NCBI GenBank assembly: GCA_005473895.2
Contig: SRJI02000046.1
Coordinates: 1 to 38,175, forward strand
DNA: 38,175 bases
Reading direction: 5' to 3'
Source of the DNA: Carideicomes alvinocaridis
Lineage (GTDB): Bacteria > Pseudomonadota > Alphaproteobacteria > Rhodobacterales > Rhodobacteraceae
This document shows, piece by piece, positions 16,161 through 24,969 of the stretch. Every line of letters begins with the position of its first letter. Position 1 is the stretch's first letter. The notes under the pieces were generated by a model, which saw only the letters and a program-made list of their open reading frames with translations, had not been told where the DNA came from and made no database searches. The translations under genes and the position numbers were made by a program.

Positions 16161-17312
16161 TCAGAGCGCCATGTCGTCGCGGTGGATCAGCGCGGCGCGG
16201 CCGGGATAGCCCAGCAGCGCCTCGATCTCGTCGGAGCGATGGCCGCGGATGCGGCGCGCCTCGGCGGCGGTGTAGCGGGTGAGCCCGTGGCCGAGATCGC
16301 GGCCCGAGGCGTCGCGGATCTCCACCGCGTCGCCGCGGCCGAAGGTGCCCGAGACCTTGGTGACACCCGCGGGCAGCAGGCTTTTCCCCTGGCCTAGAGC
16401 GCGGGCCGCGCCCTCGTCCACCGTCAGCGTGCCGCGGGGTTTCATCGCGGCGATCCAGCGCTTGCGCGCGGCGCGCGGGTCGAGCTGGGCGGTGAACCAG
16501 GTCGCGGGCGCGCCGTCCTCCAGCGCGGTGAGCGGGTTGAGCGGCGAGCCCAGGGTGATCGCCATGGCGCAGCCCGAGGACATGGCCGCGCGGGCCGCCA
16601 TCAGCTTGGTCTTCATCCCGCCCTTCGAAAGGCCCGAGCCCGCATCGCCGGCCATCGCCTCGATCTCGGGGGTGATCTCCTCGATCACGTCGAAACGGCG
16701 GGCGGCGGGATCGGCCGAAGGGTTGCCGGAATAGAAGCCGTCCACGTCGGACAGAAGGACGAGGCAATCGGCCCCGGTGGTCACCGCCACCTGCGCCGCC
16801 AGCCGGTCGTTGTCGCCGTAGCGGATCTCGTCCGTGGCGACGGTGTCGTTCTCGTTCACGATGGGCACCGCGCCGAGCGACAGCAGCGTCTCCAGCGTGG
16901 CGCGGGAATTGAGGTAGCGGCGGCGGTTGGCGCTGTCCTCCAGCGTCACCAGCACCTGGGCGGTGGTGATGCCGTGGGGCGCGAGCTCTTCCTCGTAGGC
17001 GCGGGCGAGACGGATCTGGCCCACGGCCGCGGCCGCCTGGCTCTGTTCCAGCGGCAGCTGCGCGCCCTCGAGTTTCAGCACCCGGCGGCCAAGGGCGATG
17101 GAGCCGGAGGAGACAAGCACCACGTCCGTGCCGCGGGCGCGGATGCGGGCCACGTCGGCGGCAAGCGACGTCAGCCAGTCGCGACGCAGCTGGCCGGTCT
17201 CGCGATCCACGAGTAGGGCGGAGCCGATCTTGACGACGAGCCGTTTCACCCCCGCCAGGCTATGGCCCGCCGCCGCCGCCCCGGGCCGCGCATCGCCGCT
17301 CAGGGCTGCCAC
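16161..17312 (-). CDS. proB: Glutamate 5-kinase
   Basis: The 383-residue enzyme phosphorylates glutamate, the first and usually proline-inhibited step of proline synthesis. Residues about 20-270 form the amino-acid kinase domain ([67 protein letters not shown]). The C-terminal part from about 290 is a PUA domain ([20 protein letters not shown]). The start is a GTG at 17312 with AGGAGG seven bases upstream. It overlaps the obgE stop by 13 bases, so translation of the two is probably coupled. proA follows downstream. Confidence 0.95.
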   Translation of the reverse strand: MAALSGDARPGAAAAGHSLAGVKRLVVKIGSALLVDRETGQLRRDWLTSLAADVARIRARGTDVVLVSSGSIALGRRVLKLEGAQLPLEQSQAAAAVGQIRLARAYEEELAPHGITTAQVLVTLEDSANRRRYLNSRATLETLLSLGAVPIVNENDTVATDEIRYGDNDRLAAQVAVTTGADCLVLLSDVDGFYSGNPSADPAARRFDVIEEITPEIEAMAGDAGSGLSKGGMKTKLMAARAAMSSGCAMAITLGSPLNPLTALEDGAPATWFTAQLDPRAARKRWIAAMKPRGTLTVDEGAARALGQGKSLLPAGVTKVSGTFGRGDAVEIRDASGRDLGHGLTRYTAAEARRIRGHRSDEIEALLGYPGRAALIHRDDMAL

Positions 17313-18358
17313 GGCGCGTCCTCCTGCTCCTCCGCGTCATCGCCGGCCTCGTCGACCTTGCGGCGCAGGCGGGAGGCGTCGATCCGGTCACGGAGCGCGC
17401 GCAGCACCTGCTCCACCCCCTCGCCCGAGACGCCGGACATCAGCATGGCGCGCACTCCGGTGGCCTGTTCCAGCTCGTCGCGGATCATCTCGCGCAGCTC
17501 GTCGTCCAGCGCGTCCACCTTGTTCAGGACGGTGATCCGCTGCTTGTCGGCCAGCCCTTCGCCATAGGCCTCGAGCTCCTCGACGATGGTGCGGTAATCC
17601 TCCACCACGTCGTCGGCATTGGCGTCGATCAGGTGCAGCAGGACCGCGCAGCGTTCCACGTGGCCGAGGAAGGTGTCGCCAAGGCCCCTGCCTTCGCTCG
17701 CCCCCTCGATCAGGCCGGGGATGTCGGCGACGACGAATTCCACGTCATCGACCCCCACCACCCCGAGATTGGGGATGAGCGTGGTGAAGGGGTAATCGGC
17801 GATCTTGGGCCGGGCATTCGACGTGGCGGCGAGGAAGGTGGACTTGCCGGCATTGGGCAGGCCCACGAGGCCGGCATCGGCGATCAGCTTGAGCCGCAGC
17901 CAGATGGTCCGCTCCACCCCCTCCTGGCCGGCATTGGCGCGGCGCGGGGCCTGGTTGGTGGAAGTCTTGAACCGCAGGTTGCCCCAGCCGCCATTGCCGC
18001 CGCGGGCCAGCTCGACGCGGGTGCCGAGCTCGGTCATGTCGGCGATCACCGTCTCGCCGTCCTCGTCGAGGATCTCGGTTCCGACGGGGACGCGCAGCAC
18101 GATGTCGTCGCCATCCGCGCCGGTACGCTGGCGGCCCATGCCCGGGCGGCCGTTGTCGGCGAAGAAATGCTGCTGGTAGCGGAAGTCGATCAGCGTGTTC
18201 AGCCCGTCCACCGTCTCGACGAAGACCGAGCCGCCGCGGCCGCCGTCGCCGCCATCGGGGCCGCCGTATTCGATGTACTTCTCGCGCCGGAAGCTCACCG
18301 CCCCGCCGCCGCCCGACCCGGAGCGGATATAGACCTTGGCCAGATCCAGAAACTTCAT
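17300..18358 (-). CDS. obgE: Obg family GTPase (ObgE/CgtA)
   Basis: The 352-residue protein has the glycine-rich Obg domain (residues 1-158; [30 protein letters not shown]) and then a G domain with P-loop GLPNAGKST, switch [19 protein letters not shown] and NKVD. The C-terminus is a short acidic tail instead of an OCT domain. Obg proteins bind the large ribosomal subunit and act in its assembly and in stress control. [14 protein letters not shown] at 18358 is the standard start. The gene follows the GNAT gene after 244 bases in which I saw nothing, and overlaps proB. Confidence 0.96.
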   Translation of the reverse strand: MKFLDLAKVYIRSGSGGGGAVSFRREKYIEYGGPDGGDGGRGGSVFVETVDGLNTLIDFRYQQHFFADNGRPGMGRQRTGADGDDIVLRVPVGTEILDEDGETVIADMTELGTRVELARGGNGGWGNLRFKTSTNQAPRRANAGQEGVERTIWLRLKLIADAGLVGLPNAGKSTFLAATSNARPKIADYPFTTLIPNLGVVGVDDVEFVVADIPGLIEGASEGRGLGDTFLGHVERCAVLLHLIDANADDVVEDYRTIVEELEAYGEGLADKQRITVLNKVDALDDELREMIRDELEQATGVRAMLMSGVSGEGVEQVLRALRDRIDASRLRRKVDEAGDDAEEQEDAPWQP

Positions 18359-18602
18359 GACAAGAGCGCCTTTCCCGCGCGACCGGCAGCGAATTCCGTC
18401 CACCGGCGATACTTCATTGCTGCGGCGCGCTCAAGGACTGCCGCTGCCCGTTCCCGCGCCATGGGGACGGGGCCGGTCCGGACCGCGCCGCGACACGCCT
18501 TGACCTGGCCCGACGCCAGGCGACGTGTCCCGGCCACAGCCCGCGCGGTCATCGCGTCCGACCGGCGGAGGGTCCCTCGCGCGCTGGCCGGACGCGGCGC
18601 CG

Positions 18603-19145
18603 TCACCGGTCCATCTTGCGGAGATAGGTCCAGGTGCGCACGGTGCTGTCGCGCGCCACCGAATAGCTCTCGGCGTCGCCGATATATTCGAAGCCGCAAT
18701 TGGTCAGCACCTTGGCCGAGGCCGGGTTGTCCTGGAAGACCGAGGCGAACATCGTGTCGCTGCCCAGCGGATTGGCCTCCACCAGAGCGCGCACGGCGTC
18801 CGACGCGATCCCGGTGTTCCAGAAGGCCGGCGCCACCCAGTAGCCGATCTCGGACTGGTTGCGGTCCATCCGCTCCAGCGCGATCAGCCCCATCACCTCG
18901 GGCAGGTCGGAGCGGGTGCCGTCGATGGCCCAGACATCCTCCGTCCGCTCCGGGTCGAGCGCGCGCGCGATGAAACCCTCGCTCACCCCCGGCGGCAGCG
19001 GATGCGGGATGGAGCGGGTCATGCGGGCGACGCGTTCGTCCTTGCCGTGCATCTCGATCAGGCCGAGATCCGACTTGCGCAGCGGGCGCAGGTCGAAGCG
19101 TTCGGTTTCGATCGTGGCCTGGTTCTGGATCGGTTCCAGCTTCAT
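18603..19145 (-). CDS. GNAT family N-acetyltransferase (RimJ/RimL-like)
   Basis: This 180-residue protein has the acetyltransferase fold of the RimJ/RimL class: TERFDLRPLRKSDLGLIE at the start, IGYWVAPAFWNTGIASDAV carrying the acetyl-CoA loop (in a degenerate form of the QxxGxG/A motif), and FASVFQDNPASAKVLTNCGF near the end. RimL-type members acetylate N-terminal amines of ribosomal proteins, but many act on small molecules. Its place between obgE and rpmA/rplU fits a ribosome-linked role, which is inference. A terminator separates it from rpmA, so it has its own promoter in the 215-base gap upstream. Confidence 0.87.
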   Translation of the reverse strand: MKLEPIQNQATIETERFDLRPLRKSDLGLIEMHGKDERVARMTRSIPHPLPPGVSEGFIARALDPERTEDVWAIDGTRSDLPEVMGLIALERMDRNQSEIGYWVAPAFWNTGIASDAVRALVEANPLGSDTMFASVFQDNPASAKVLTNCGFEYIGDAESYSVARDSTVRTWTYLRKMDR

Positions 19146-19303
19146 TTTCTACCCCTCCCCAGGGATGATCCGGACGGATCGGTCATGGGCCCCGCCTGCC
19201 ATCTAACGGGCGGCGGGATCCCGCGTGCAACGAACCCAGGCGCCTCCTCCGGTTCCCTTGCCTCGTCTCTGTCAGCAGATAGCGCCGGCAGAGAAACGAA
19301 GAA

Positions 19304-19331
19304 GGGGGACCGGCGGTTTTGCCGATCCCCC
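19304..19331 (-). terminator. Rho-independent terminator of the rplU-rpmA operon
   Basis: On the reverse strand GGGGGATCGGC, a six-base loop and GCCGGTCCCCC form an 11-bp stem with one G-U pair, followed by TTCTTCGTTTCTC. It lies 30 bases after the rpmA stop. This is the most typical intrinsic terminator in the window. Confidence 0.85.
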
Positions 19332-19360
19332 TATTGCGTCTGCGTCAGGTAAAGCTCGGC

Positions 19361-19630
19361 TTACTCCGCGGCCTCTGCCACTGGCAGCACCGAAATGAAG
19401 GTGCGGCCCTTGAGGCCCTTGTGGAAGGTCACGGCGCCTTCGGCGGTGGCAAAGATGGTGTGATCCTTGCCCATGCCGACGCCCTGGCCCGGCCACCACT
19501 TGGTGCCGCGCTGACGTGCGATGATGTTGCCCGGAATGGCGGTCTGGCCACCATAGAGCTTGATGCCGAGGCGGCGACCCGCAGAGTCGCGACCGTTACG
19601 GGAGGAACCGCCTGCTTTCTTGTGTGCCAT
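19361..19630 (-). CDS. rpmA: 50S ribosomal protein L27
   Basis: The 89-residue product is L27, a large-subunit protein whose N-terminal arm reaches toward the peptidyl-transferase centre. It begins [20 protein letters not shown], with no Firmicute-type cleaved prefix, and contains [17 protein letters not shown] and [12 protein letters not shown]. The length is normal. It follows rplU by 18 bases and shares its promoter and terminator. Confidence 0.97.
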   Translation of the reverse strand: MAHKKAGGSSRNGRDSAGRRLGIKLYGGQTAIPGNIIARQRGTKWWPGQGVGMGKDHTIFATAEGAVTFHKGLKGRTFISVLPVAEAAE

Positions 19631-19648
19631 GGTTTACTCTCCTTCTGC

Positions 19649-20320
19649 TCAGGCCAGGGTCTTGGCCTGCTCGACCCACTCGGGCTTGACTTTGGTGGCC
19701 TCGAAGGTCTCGGGGTCCACGGCGGCAAGCTGCGCGAAGGTGGTGATCCCGGCCTCGTTCAGCTTCTTCGCGGCGGCGGGGCCGACGCCGTTGATCTTGG
19801 TCAGGTCGTCCGCGGCAGCCGCGTCGGCCTTGGCCGGCTTGGCGGCGGGCTTGTCCTTGGCGACCGACTTGGTCGTGGCCTCGTCGTTCTTGACCCGCTT
19901 GGCCATTTCCGACTGGTCGTCGCGGTTCTTGGTATAGCGGTCGGTGCCCGCGCCGCGCGGCAGGATGCTCGCGCCCACGGCTTCCTTCACGCCGGACTTG
20001 TCCGCGCCATCGGCCAGGATCTCGGTGACCCGCAGCACGGTGAGCTGCTGGCGGTGGCCCTTGGTGCGCTGCGAGCTGTGCTTGCGGCGACGCTTGACGA
20101 AGTGGATGACCTTGTCACCCTTGATCTGATCCACCACCTCGGCCTGCACGGCAGCGCCGGAGACGAAGGGAGCGCCGACGACGGTCTTGTCGCCGCCCAG
20201 CATCAGGATCTCGTTGAACTGGACTTTCTCGCCGGCATCTGCAGCCAGTTTCTCCACCCGGAGCACATCGCCCGAGGAAACCTTGTACTGCTTGCCACCG
20301 GTCTTGAGGACCGCGAACAT
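19649..20320 (-). CDS. rplU: 50S ribosomal protein L21 with C-terminal helix-hairpin-helix extension
   Basis: Residues 1-102 are a complete L21 (MFAVLKTGGKQYKV, KVIHFVKRRRKHSSQRTKGH). The protein continues for another 120 residues: a charged Lys/Ala linker from about 103 to 170, then a helix-hairpin-helix unit (DDLTKINGVGPAAAKKLNEA, residues 171-190, and GITTFAQLAAV) resembling HHH_5-type domains. Standard L21 is about 103 residues. I recall similar long L21 proteins in Rhodobacteraceae, so a frame error is unlikely. The ATG at 20320 follows AAGGAAAAGG. It is the first gene of the rplU-rpmA operon. The tail may bind RNA or a ribosome-associated partner. Confidence 0.94.
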   Translation of the reverse strand: MFAVLKTGGKQYKVSSGDVLRVEKLAADAGEKVQFNEILMLGGDKTVVGAPFVSGAAVQAEVVDQIKGDKVIHFVKRRRKHSSQRTKGHRQQLTVLRVTEILADGADKSGVKEAVGASILPRGAGTDRYTKNRDDQSEMAKRVKNDEATTKSVAKDKPAAKPAKADAAAADDLTKINGVGPAAAKKLNEAGITTFAQLAAVDPETFEATKVKPEWVEQAKTLA

Positions 20321-20488
20321 GGGCCTTTTCCTTTTCACTTCCGCATCCTGCGGCCCCCTTCCACCGCCTGTGCCGGCGATCGGTCGGGTGTTCCGGGCCC
20401 ATGGCCCGCCTCGGACAGCGCGCCCCGCATCGGGGGCGTCATTGACAACGAAAACCGCCGGAACGACGCGCGCCCGGCAGAGAGGGCG

Positions 20489-20517
20489 CTTATCGGCACA
20501 ATCGACCGGCCTGTCAA
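20489..20517 (-). promoter_or_regulatory. Sigma-70 type promoter of rplU-rpmA
   Basis: On the reverse strand a perfect TTGACA (20517-20512) is followed after 17 bases by GATAAG (20494-20489), a good housekeeping promoter. Transcription would start near 20482, leaving a leader of about 160 bases before rplU. Confidence 0.75.
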
Positions 20518-20551
20518 GGGCGATTCCCCGATGATCCGCCCGCCCGGCGGC

Positions 20552-21370
20552 TCACAATTCCTGCGAGGTCATGGCGCGCGACACCGCCCGGCCAAGCGCG
20601 TAGGAGATGTCGCCGTACATCTTGTCGAAGGCGGCAAAGAGCGCCCGGTTCATCGCCTGCCCCTCGGGCGTGTCGGAGATCTCGATATACTCCTCCAGCG
20701 CGTCCGGTCCCGCCGGGGTGTAGGCCATCAGCAGGTAGGCATAGACCCATTCGCGGGTATCGGCGCGGGTCTCTTCCTCGTTCGACCAGACCTCGTCCAG
20801 CATCTGGTCCTCGCTCATGTCGAGCGCGCCGCCATCGGCGAGGCCGAGGAAGAACATGAAATTCGCGTTGAGCGCGCCCTCGACATTGGCATCGACCAGG
20901 TCGTTGATCTCGACGAAGCGCTGCGTCTGCAGGAAGCTCTCGGCCTCCTCCGCCTCCAGCTCGCGGAAGGTCTCGCGCGCGGCTTCCTCCACACTGTCCT
21001 CCATCATGGCGCGGCGGGCGGAGAGTTCCAGGTCGATCAGCCGCGCCCCGGTCTCGGAGGTGAAGAACCTGAGAAGCGGCTCGGGATCGGTGTCGCCGAA
21101 TTCCTCCGCGAAGGTGCGGCGCACGGTGTCTTCCATGCGGGCGGTGTCGTAGATCTGGTCCACGTCGCTGCTGTAGGACTTGGGCGCGCCGCCGGGGATC
21201 ATGTCGGCGCCCAGCTCGGCGCCGTAATCCATCCCCTCGTCATGCATGATCGCCACCGTCTCGCTCACCCCGAGCGCATCGAGCAGGCGCTGCACCGGCT
21301 GGGCGGCGGCGGACTGCGCCGCGAGTCCCAGGGCAAGGGTCAGGCCGGCCGTGATCTGACGAAGCGTCAT
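20552..21370 (-). CDS. DUF2059 domain-containing exported protein
   Basis: The 272-residue protein starts with a signal peptide (MTLRQITAGLTLALGLAAQS, cleaved near AAAQP) and continues as an all-helical, acidic chain. The part around residues 75-150 (TFAEEFGDTDPEPLLRFF and TSETGARLIDLELSARRAMM) matches the DUF2059 pattern, in which a helix pair ends with a residue run like FFxSExG. Function is unknown for the family; it is probably periplasmic. It lies immediately upstream of the rplU promoter on the same strand. AAGGA occurs 11 bases before the ATG at 21370. Confidence 0.78.
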   Translation of the reverse strand: MTLRQITAGLTLALGLAAQSAAAQPVQRLLDALGVSETVAIMHDEGMDYGAELGADMIPGGAPKSYSSDVDQIYDTARMEDTVRRTFAEEFGDTDPEPLLRFFTSETGARLIDLELSARRAMMEDSVEEAARETFRELEAEEAESFLQTQRFVEINDLVDANVEGALNANFMFFLGLADGGALDMSEDQMLDEVWSNEEETRADTREWVYAYLLMAYTPAGPDALEEYIEISDTPEGQAMNRALFAAFDKMYGDISYALGRAVSRAMTSQEL

Positions 21371-21528
21371 CGGGGAGGGTTCCTTCTGCTGGCGATCTGC
21401 GCGAGGATCTATGCCCTCCCCGGCGGATTTCCAAGGTGGTACGCACAATACCGCGCGCCCTTCCGGCGGCCCTGTCCGGCCGATCGGACCGGCGATGCAG
21501 GATGCCGGCCGCGATGTGGGATTTCCTG

Positions 21529-21557
21529 TTGCACCCGGCCGGAGGCTCGACTAAATG
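21529..21557 (+). promoter_or_regulatory. Possible promoter of tRNA-Ser
   Basis: TTGCAC (21529-21534) and TAAATG (21552-21557) are 17 bases apart, with the -10 box ending 18 bases before the tRNA. The -35 box is good and the -10 box is poor. The rest of the gap 21371-21528 shows nothing recognisable. Confidence 0.45.
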
Positions 21558-21575
21558 CAGCCCCCAGACCCCCGC

Positions 21576-21665
21576 GGAGAGGTGCCGGAGTGGTCGAACG
21601 GGGCGGTCTCGAAAACCGTTGACCCTTCACGGGGTCCCAGGGTTCGAATCCCTGTCTCTCCGCCA
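21576..21665 (+). tRNA. tRNA-Ser (anticodon CGA)
   Basis: The 90-base gene folds as a class II tRNA. GGAGAGG at 21576-21582 pairs with TCTCTCC at 21655-21661, the anticodon arm is GCGGT-CTCGAAA-ACCGT giving anticodon CGA (reads UCG), a long variable arm follows, and the T arm is CAGGG-TTCGAAT-CCCTG. G73 and an encoded CCA end the gene. The first acceptor stem pair set includes one G-U. No integrated element abuts its 3' end. Confidence 0.97.
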
Positions 21666-21817
21666 CTTGCCGCCCGGGTTTCCGGGGCGCGGCAAGGGCC
21701 TTTTCAGGTTCACTCCAGATACCGCGCAGGGCAAACGTCCCGCCCTTATGCGTGCGATTGGCCGCGATGCTGGGCGCGAGCGCTCCGATCGGAACGCCCG
21801 CCTGTCGGCCTGCCGGC

Positions 21818-22249
21818 TCACTCGATGCCGTTCGCCCGCTGCAGCTCGCGGATATAGGCCACGATGGTCGCCACTTCCGCCCGGGTCACGCCCGGCTGCG
21901 GCGGCATGTCCCCGAAGGGCCAGTGATGCGCCCGGACACCCCGCTGCGCCGCCATCTGGAACGCCATGTCGCCGTGATGCGAGGGTTCGTAAATCCGGTG
22001 GACCAGCGGCGGGCCGTAGCCCTGCTTGCCGGCCGCGTTCTCTCCGTGGCAGGCGGCGCAGACCGCCTCGAAGGCGCGCTTGCCCATGGTGGCCTCGGGC
22101 GAAAGCGTGTCCGGGAGGGTGACGGCGGCGATGGCCTCCCCCTCGGCCGGGGTGGTGGTGTCGGGGGCCGGGTCGGTCCCGGCGGTGAGGAAATAGGCGC
22201 CGGCAGCGGCGGCGATCACCGCGGCCCCGGCAAGGGTAAACTTGTTCAT
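21818..22249 (-). CDS. Membrane-anchored cytochrome c
   Basis: The 143-residue protein has a hydrophobic N-terminal anchor (FTLAGAAVIAAAAGAYFLTA), a Pro/Thr-rich linker and a class I cytochrome c domain with heme motif CAACH (residues 64-68). The Met ligand is probably in FGDMPPQPGVT, with the closing helix VATIVAYIRELQRANG. It would carry electrons at the periplasmic face. The ATG at 22249 follows AGGATCGAGAC, a suitable site. It is 78 bases downstream of the small exported protein gene on the same strand and may share its transcript. The electron partner is unknown. Confidence 0.9.
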   Translation of the reverse strand: MNKFTLAGAAVIAAAAGAYFLTAGTDPAPDTTTPAEGEAIAAVTLPDTLSPEATMGKRAFEAVCAACHGENAAGKQGYGPPLVHRIYEPSHHGDMAFQMAAQRGVRAHHWPFGDMPPQPGVTRAEVATIVAYIRELQRANGIE

Positions 22250-22327
22250 GTCTCGATCCTGCATCGCGGACCCGAGGGTCACGCGGTCATCCCGTGGCGG
22301 AACGTCTCCGCCGGTTCTGTCCTTGGA

Positions 22328-22636
22328 TCACGCGCGCGGTGGCGGCAGGTCGAGCGGCAGGTCTATCCTGCGTGCAGCCAGTCCCGTCTCTGGTACGATG
22401 TGGGACGGTTGCAGGACGAAATGAGCGGCGAAGGCCACCGCCTCCGGCACCAGCGCGTAGGTGCAAAGCGCCATCTGCGCACAGCCCGACACCGGAGCCT
22501 TCGCCTCCGTCATCGGCGCGGCCATGTGCCCGGCACCGGCGGCGCATCCATGGGCGGGCGCCGCGGCCATCGCCCCCTGCGGCAGGGCCGAAAGGCTGAG
22601 CACGAGGGCCAGGATCGCGAGGAAGACGAGGCGCAT
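22328..22636 (-). CDS. Small exported protein with Cys, His and Met (unrecognised)
   Basis: I do not recognise this 102-residue protein with certainty. A signal peptide (MRLVFLAILALVLSLSALPQ, cleaved near GAMAA) is followed by a segment with HGCAAGAGHMAAPM and GCAQMALC, whose Cys, His and Met could bind a metal such as copper. It ends in a proline-rich DLPLDLPPPRA. The layout is loosely like DUF2946-type proteins found by copper genes, but I would not assign it. It precedes the cytochrome c gene on the same strand, so it might act in heme or copper delivery; that is inference. An upstream in-frame ATG (22666) is less likely because it would bury the signal peptide. Confidence 0.6.
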   Translation of the reverse strand: MRLVFLAILALVLSLSALPQGAMAAAPAHGCAAGAGHMAAPMTEAKAPVSGCAQMALCTYALVPEAVAFAAHFVLQPSHIVPETGLAARRIDLPLDLPPPRA

Positions 22637-22688
22637 GGGCGTTCCGTTTGACGACAGATCCTTCAATGCCCCGCGGCACGGGGCGAGG

Positions 22689-24254
22689 TCAATGGGAACG
22701 CTGCGGCCCCGCGCCCCTCCGCGAGAGCTGCAGGATCCAGAGCGCCGCCCCGCCGAGGATCCCCGCCGCCACCAGCATCACGAGCGAGACGGAGCGGTCG
22801 AAGGCGGCCATCGCCACGCGCAGCAGGTCCTCGCCCCGCTCCGCGGGCAGCGCTTCGGCCAGCACGCGCGCCCGGTCGAGGCTGTCGGCCGCCCCGGCGG
22901 GCAGCGTTCCGGGCGCGCCGAGAACCGCCGCGGTATAGGCCGCCGACATGACGCTACCCAGAAGTGCTATGCCGAGCGCGCCGCCCAGCTCGTAGGAAAC
23001 CTCCTCGACCGAGGCGGCCATGCCGGCGCGGGCCGCGGGGGCGTGCTGCATGATCGCCGTGGAGGCCGCGGTCATCGCCGCCCCCAGCCCGGCCCCCATG
23101 GCGATGAAGCTCCCCAGCCGGAGCGCGCCGGGACCCTCCGCCGCCCCGCCGAGATCCGCGCGGTAGAGCAGCGCCCCGGCCGCCACCAGCGCCAGCGACC
23201 ACATGAGCATCCGGCTCGCCCCCGTGCGCGACAGCGCCAGCCCCGCCAGCGGCCCCGCCACGAAGGCGCCCAGGGGCAGCGGTAGGATCGCCAGCCCGGC
23301 CTGCATGGGGCTCAGCGCCTCGACGAGCTGGAGCCGCTGGCTCACCACCAGCTCGATCCCCAGCAGCGCCGCGGCCGCCGCCACCGCGCCGATCACCGCG
23401 GCCGAAAAGCGGCGGTCGCGAAACAGCGCCAGGTCCAGCATCGGCGCCACACTGCGCCTCTGGCGCCGCAGGAAAAGCCAGAGCGCCGCGGCCCCCACCA
23501 GCCCGGGGACCAGCACCCAGGCGAGGGACGGCGCCGGTTTCGCCATTTCCTTGATCGCCAGCGTCAGGCCGATCAGCCCCGCCAGGACCTGCAGCGAGCC
23601 CAGCGGGTCGAAGGGATGGCCCTCGCCCTCCTCCGCCTCGCCGCGCGGCACGTAGCGCAGGGCCAGCGGCAGGGTCAGCGCCACCACCGGCAGGTTGACC
23701 AGAAAGACGGACCCCCAGTGGAAATGCTCCAGCAGCACGCCGCCCAGCAGCGGGCCGATGGCCGCGCCGCCCGAGGCGATGGAGGCCCAGATGCCGATCG
23801 CCAGCGCCCGGGCCTCCGGGTCGTCAAAGCTCTGGCGGATGAGCGACAGCGTCGTGGGCATCATCGCCGCGGCCCCGAGCGCCAGCAGCGCGCGCGAGCC
23901 GATCAGCACCTCCGCCGTGGGCGCGAACCCCGCCACGAGCGAGGCCAGCGCAAAGATCAGCAGCCCCCAGAGGAACAGCCGCCGGTGCCCGTAGCGGTCG
24001 CCAAGCGCCCCGGCGCCGGGCAGCAGGCCGGCCACGACGAGGGAATAGGCATTGACGATCCACAGCTTCTCCGCCGAGCTTGCGCCAAGGTCGCGGGTCA
24101 GCCGCGGCAATGCGGTATAGAGGATGGTCATGTCGATGACGATCAGGAACAGGGCGCTCGACACGATGGCGAGCACCAGCCAGGGCGAGGCTGCGGCCAC
24201 CGGCCGCCGCGCCCTTGCCTGCCGTCTTCCCGGCCAGATCATCCCGGACCGCAT
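22689..24254 (-). CDS. MFS transporter, DHA2 family (drug exporter-like)
   Basis: The 521-residue inner-membrane protein has about 14 hydrophobic segments, as in the SmvA/QacA (DHA2) group. Visible motifs are IDMTILYTALPRLTRDLG (motif D1 region), LGDRYGHRRLFLWGLLIF (motif A) and SGGAAIGPLLGGVLLE (motif C), the last typical of proton-driven exporters. The ATG at 24254 follows GGGAGGG. It is divergent from a TetR-type gene with a palindrome between the two, the usual arrangement for a repressor-controlled efflux pump. The substrate is unknown. Confidence 0.9.
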   Translation of the reverse strand: MRSGMIWPGRRQARARRPVAAASPWLVLAIVSSALFLIVIDMTILYTALPRLTRDLGASSAEKLWIVNAYSLVVAGLLPGAGALGDRYGHRRLFLWGLLIFALASLVAGFAPTAEVLIGSRALLALGAAAMMPTTLSLIRQSFDDPEARALAIGIWASIASGGAAIGPLLGGVLLEHFHWGSVFLVNLPVVALTLPLALRYVPRGEAEEGEGHPFDPLGSLQVLAGLIGLTLAIKEMAKPAPSLAWVLVPGLVGAAALWLFLRRQRRSVAPMLDLALFRDRRFSAAVIGAVAAAAALLGIELVVSQRLQLVEALSPMQAGLAILPLPLGAFVAGPLAGLALSRTGASRMLMWSLALVAAGALLYRADLGGAAEGPGALRLGSFIAMGAGLGAAMTAASTAIMQHAPAARAGMAASVEEVSYELGGALGIALLGSVMSAAYTAAVLGAPGTLPAGAADSLDRARVLAEALPAERGEDLLRVAMAAFDRSVSLVMLVAAGILGGAALWILQLSRRGAGPQRSH

Positions 24255-24318
24255 CGTCACCCTCCCGGATCGCGAAAGCCCCGGCGCCGCCCTGTGCCTG
24301 CGCCGCCCTCCCATTTAA

Positions 24319-24330
24319 ATACGAACGTAT
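24319..24330. promoter_or_regulatory. Putative TetR operator between MFS and tetR genes
   Basis: ATACG-AA-CGTAT is a perfect five-bp inverted repeat in an AT-rich patch of the 94-base divergent gap. Its size and place suit a TetR-family dimer site that would control both genes. Confidence 0.6.
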
Positions 24331-24348
24331 GGAAACGGAAGACCCCCG

Positions 24349-24894
24349 ATGGCCCGACCCAGAAAGATAGACCGCGACCAGATCCTCGACGCGGCGGAGA
24401 CGCTGGTACGGAGCCGTGGCGCGGCGGGGCTGACCATCGACGCCGTGGCCCGCGCCTGCGGCATCACCAAGGGCGGGGTGCAGTACAGTTTCGCCACCAA
24501 GGACGCGCTGATCGACGCGATGTTCGCCCGCTGGGACCGGGAATACGACCGCCGCTTCGAGGCGCGCGCCGGGGCCGACGCCGCCCCGCCCGAGCGGATC
24601 CGCGCCCATGTCCACGCCATGCAGGAGATCGACGAGGTCTCGATGACCAAGGCGGCGAGCCTGATGGCCGCCCTTCTGCAGACGCCCGAGCACCTGGCCT
24701 CCACCCGCGCCTGGTACGCCGCGCGGCTGGCGGGGCTCGACACCACGACGCCCGAGGGCCGGCGCGCGCGGCTCGCCTTTCTCGCCTGCGAAGGAGCCTT
24801 CATGCTGCGCTACCTGCGGTTCATGGAGATGGACGACGCGGAATGGCAGGCCATCTTTGCCGACATCACCGCCATGCTGGACGAGGACCTGTAG
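24349..24894 (+). CDS. TetR/AcrR family transcriptional regulator
   Basis: The 181-residue protein has a TetR DNA-binding domain at its N-terminus (DRDQILDAAETLVRSRG, LTIDAVARACGITKGGVQYS) and a variable ligand-binding C-terminal part with many aromatic and Met residues. It is most likely the repressor of the divergent MFS exporter and of itself through the palindrome at 24319-24330. The inducer is unknown. The ribosome site (GGAAG) is weak. Confidence 0.9.
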   Translation: MARPRKIDRDQILDAAETLVRSRGAAGLTIDAVARACGITKGGVQYSFATKDALIDAMFARWDREYDRRFEARAGADAAPPERIRAHVHAMQEIDEVSMTKAASLMAALLQTPEHLASTRAWYAARLAGLDTTTPEGRRARLAFLACEGAFMLRYLRFMEMDDAEWQAIFADITAMLDEDL

Positions 24895-24969
24895 CGCCGG
24901 CCCCATCGCACCCGGGCTCGGGCTCCTGCCCCCGTGAAAACCGGCCATTCGAGGCGCGAAATTTCTCAC

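Noticed and set aside
15980-16282. Forward frame starting at the repeat between proB and proA (MKGACC...)
   Set aside because: It has no signal peptide or family, and it runs antisense into proB. Only the repeat itself is reported.
19319-21622. Open 767-codon forward frame over rpmA, rplU and the DUF2059 gene
   Set aside because: It is antisense to three well-supported genes and two gaps, has shadow-frame composition and crosses the terminator and promoter of the ribosomal operon.
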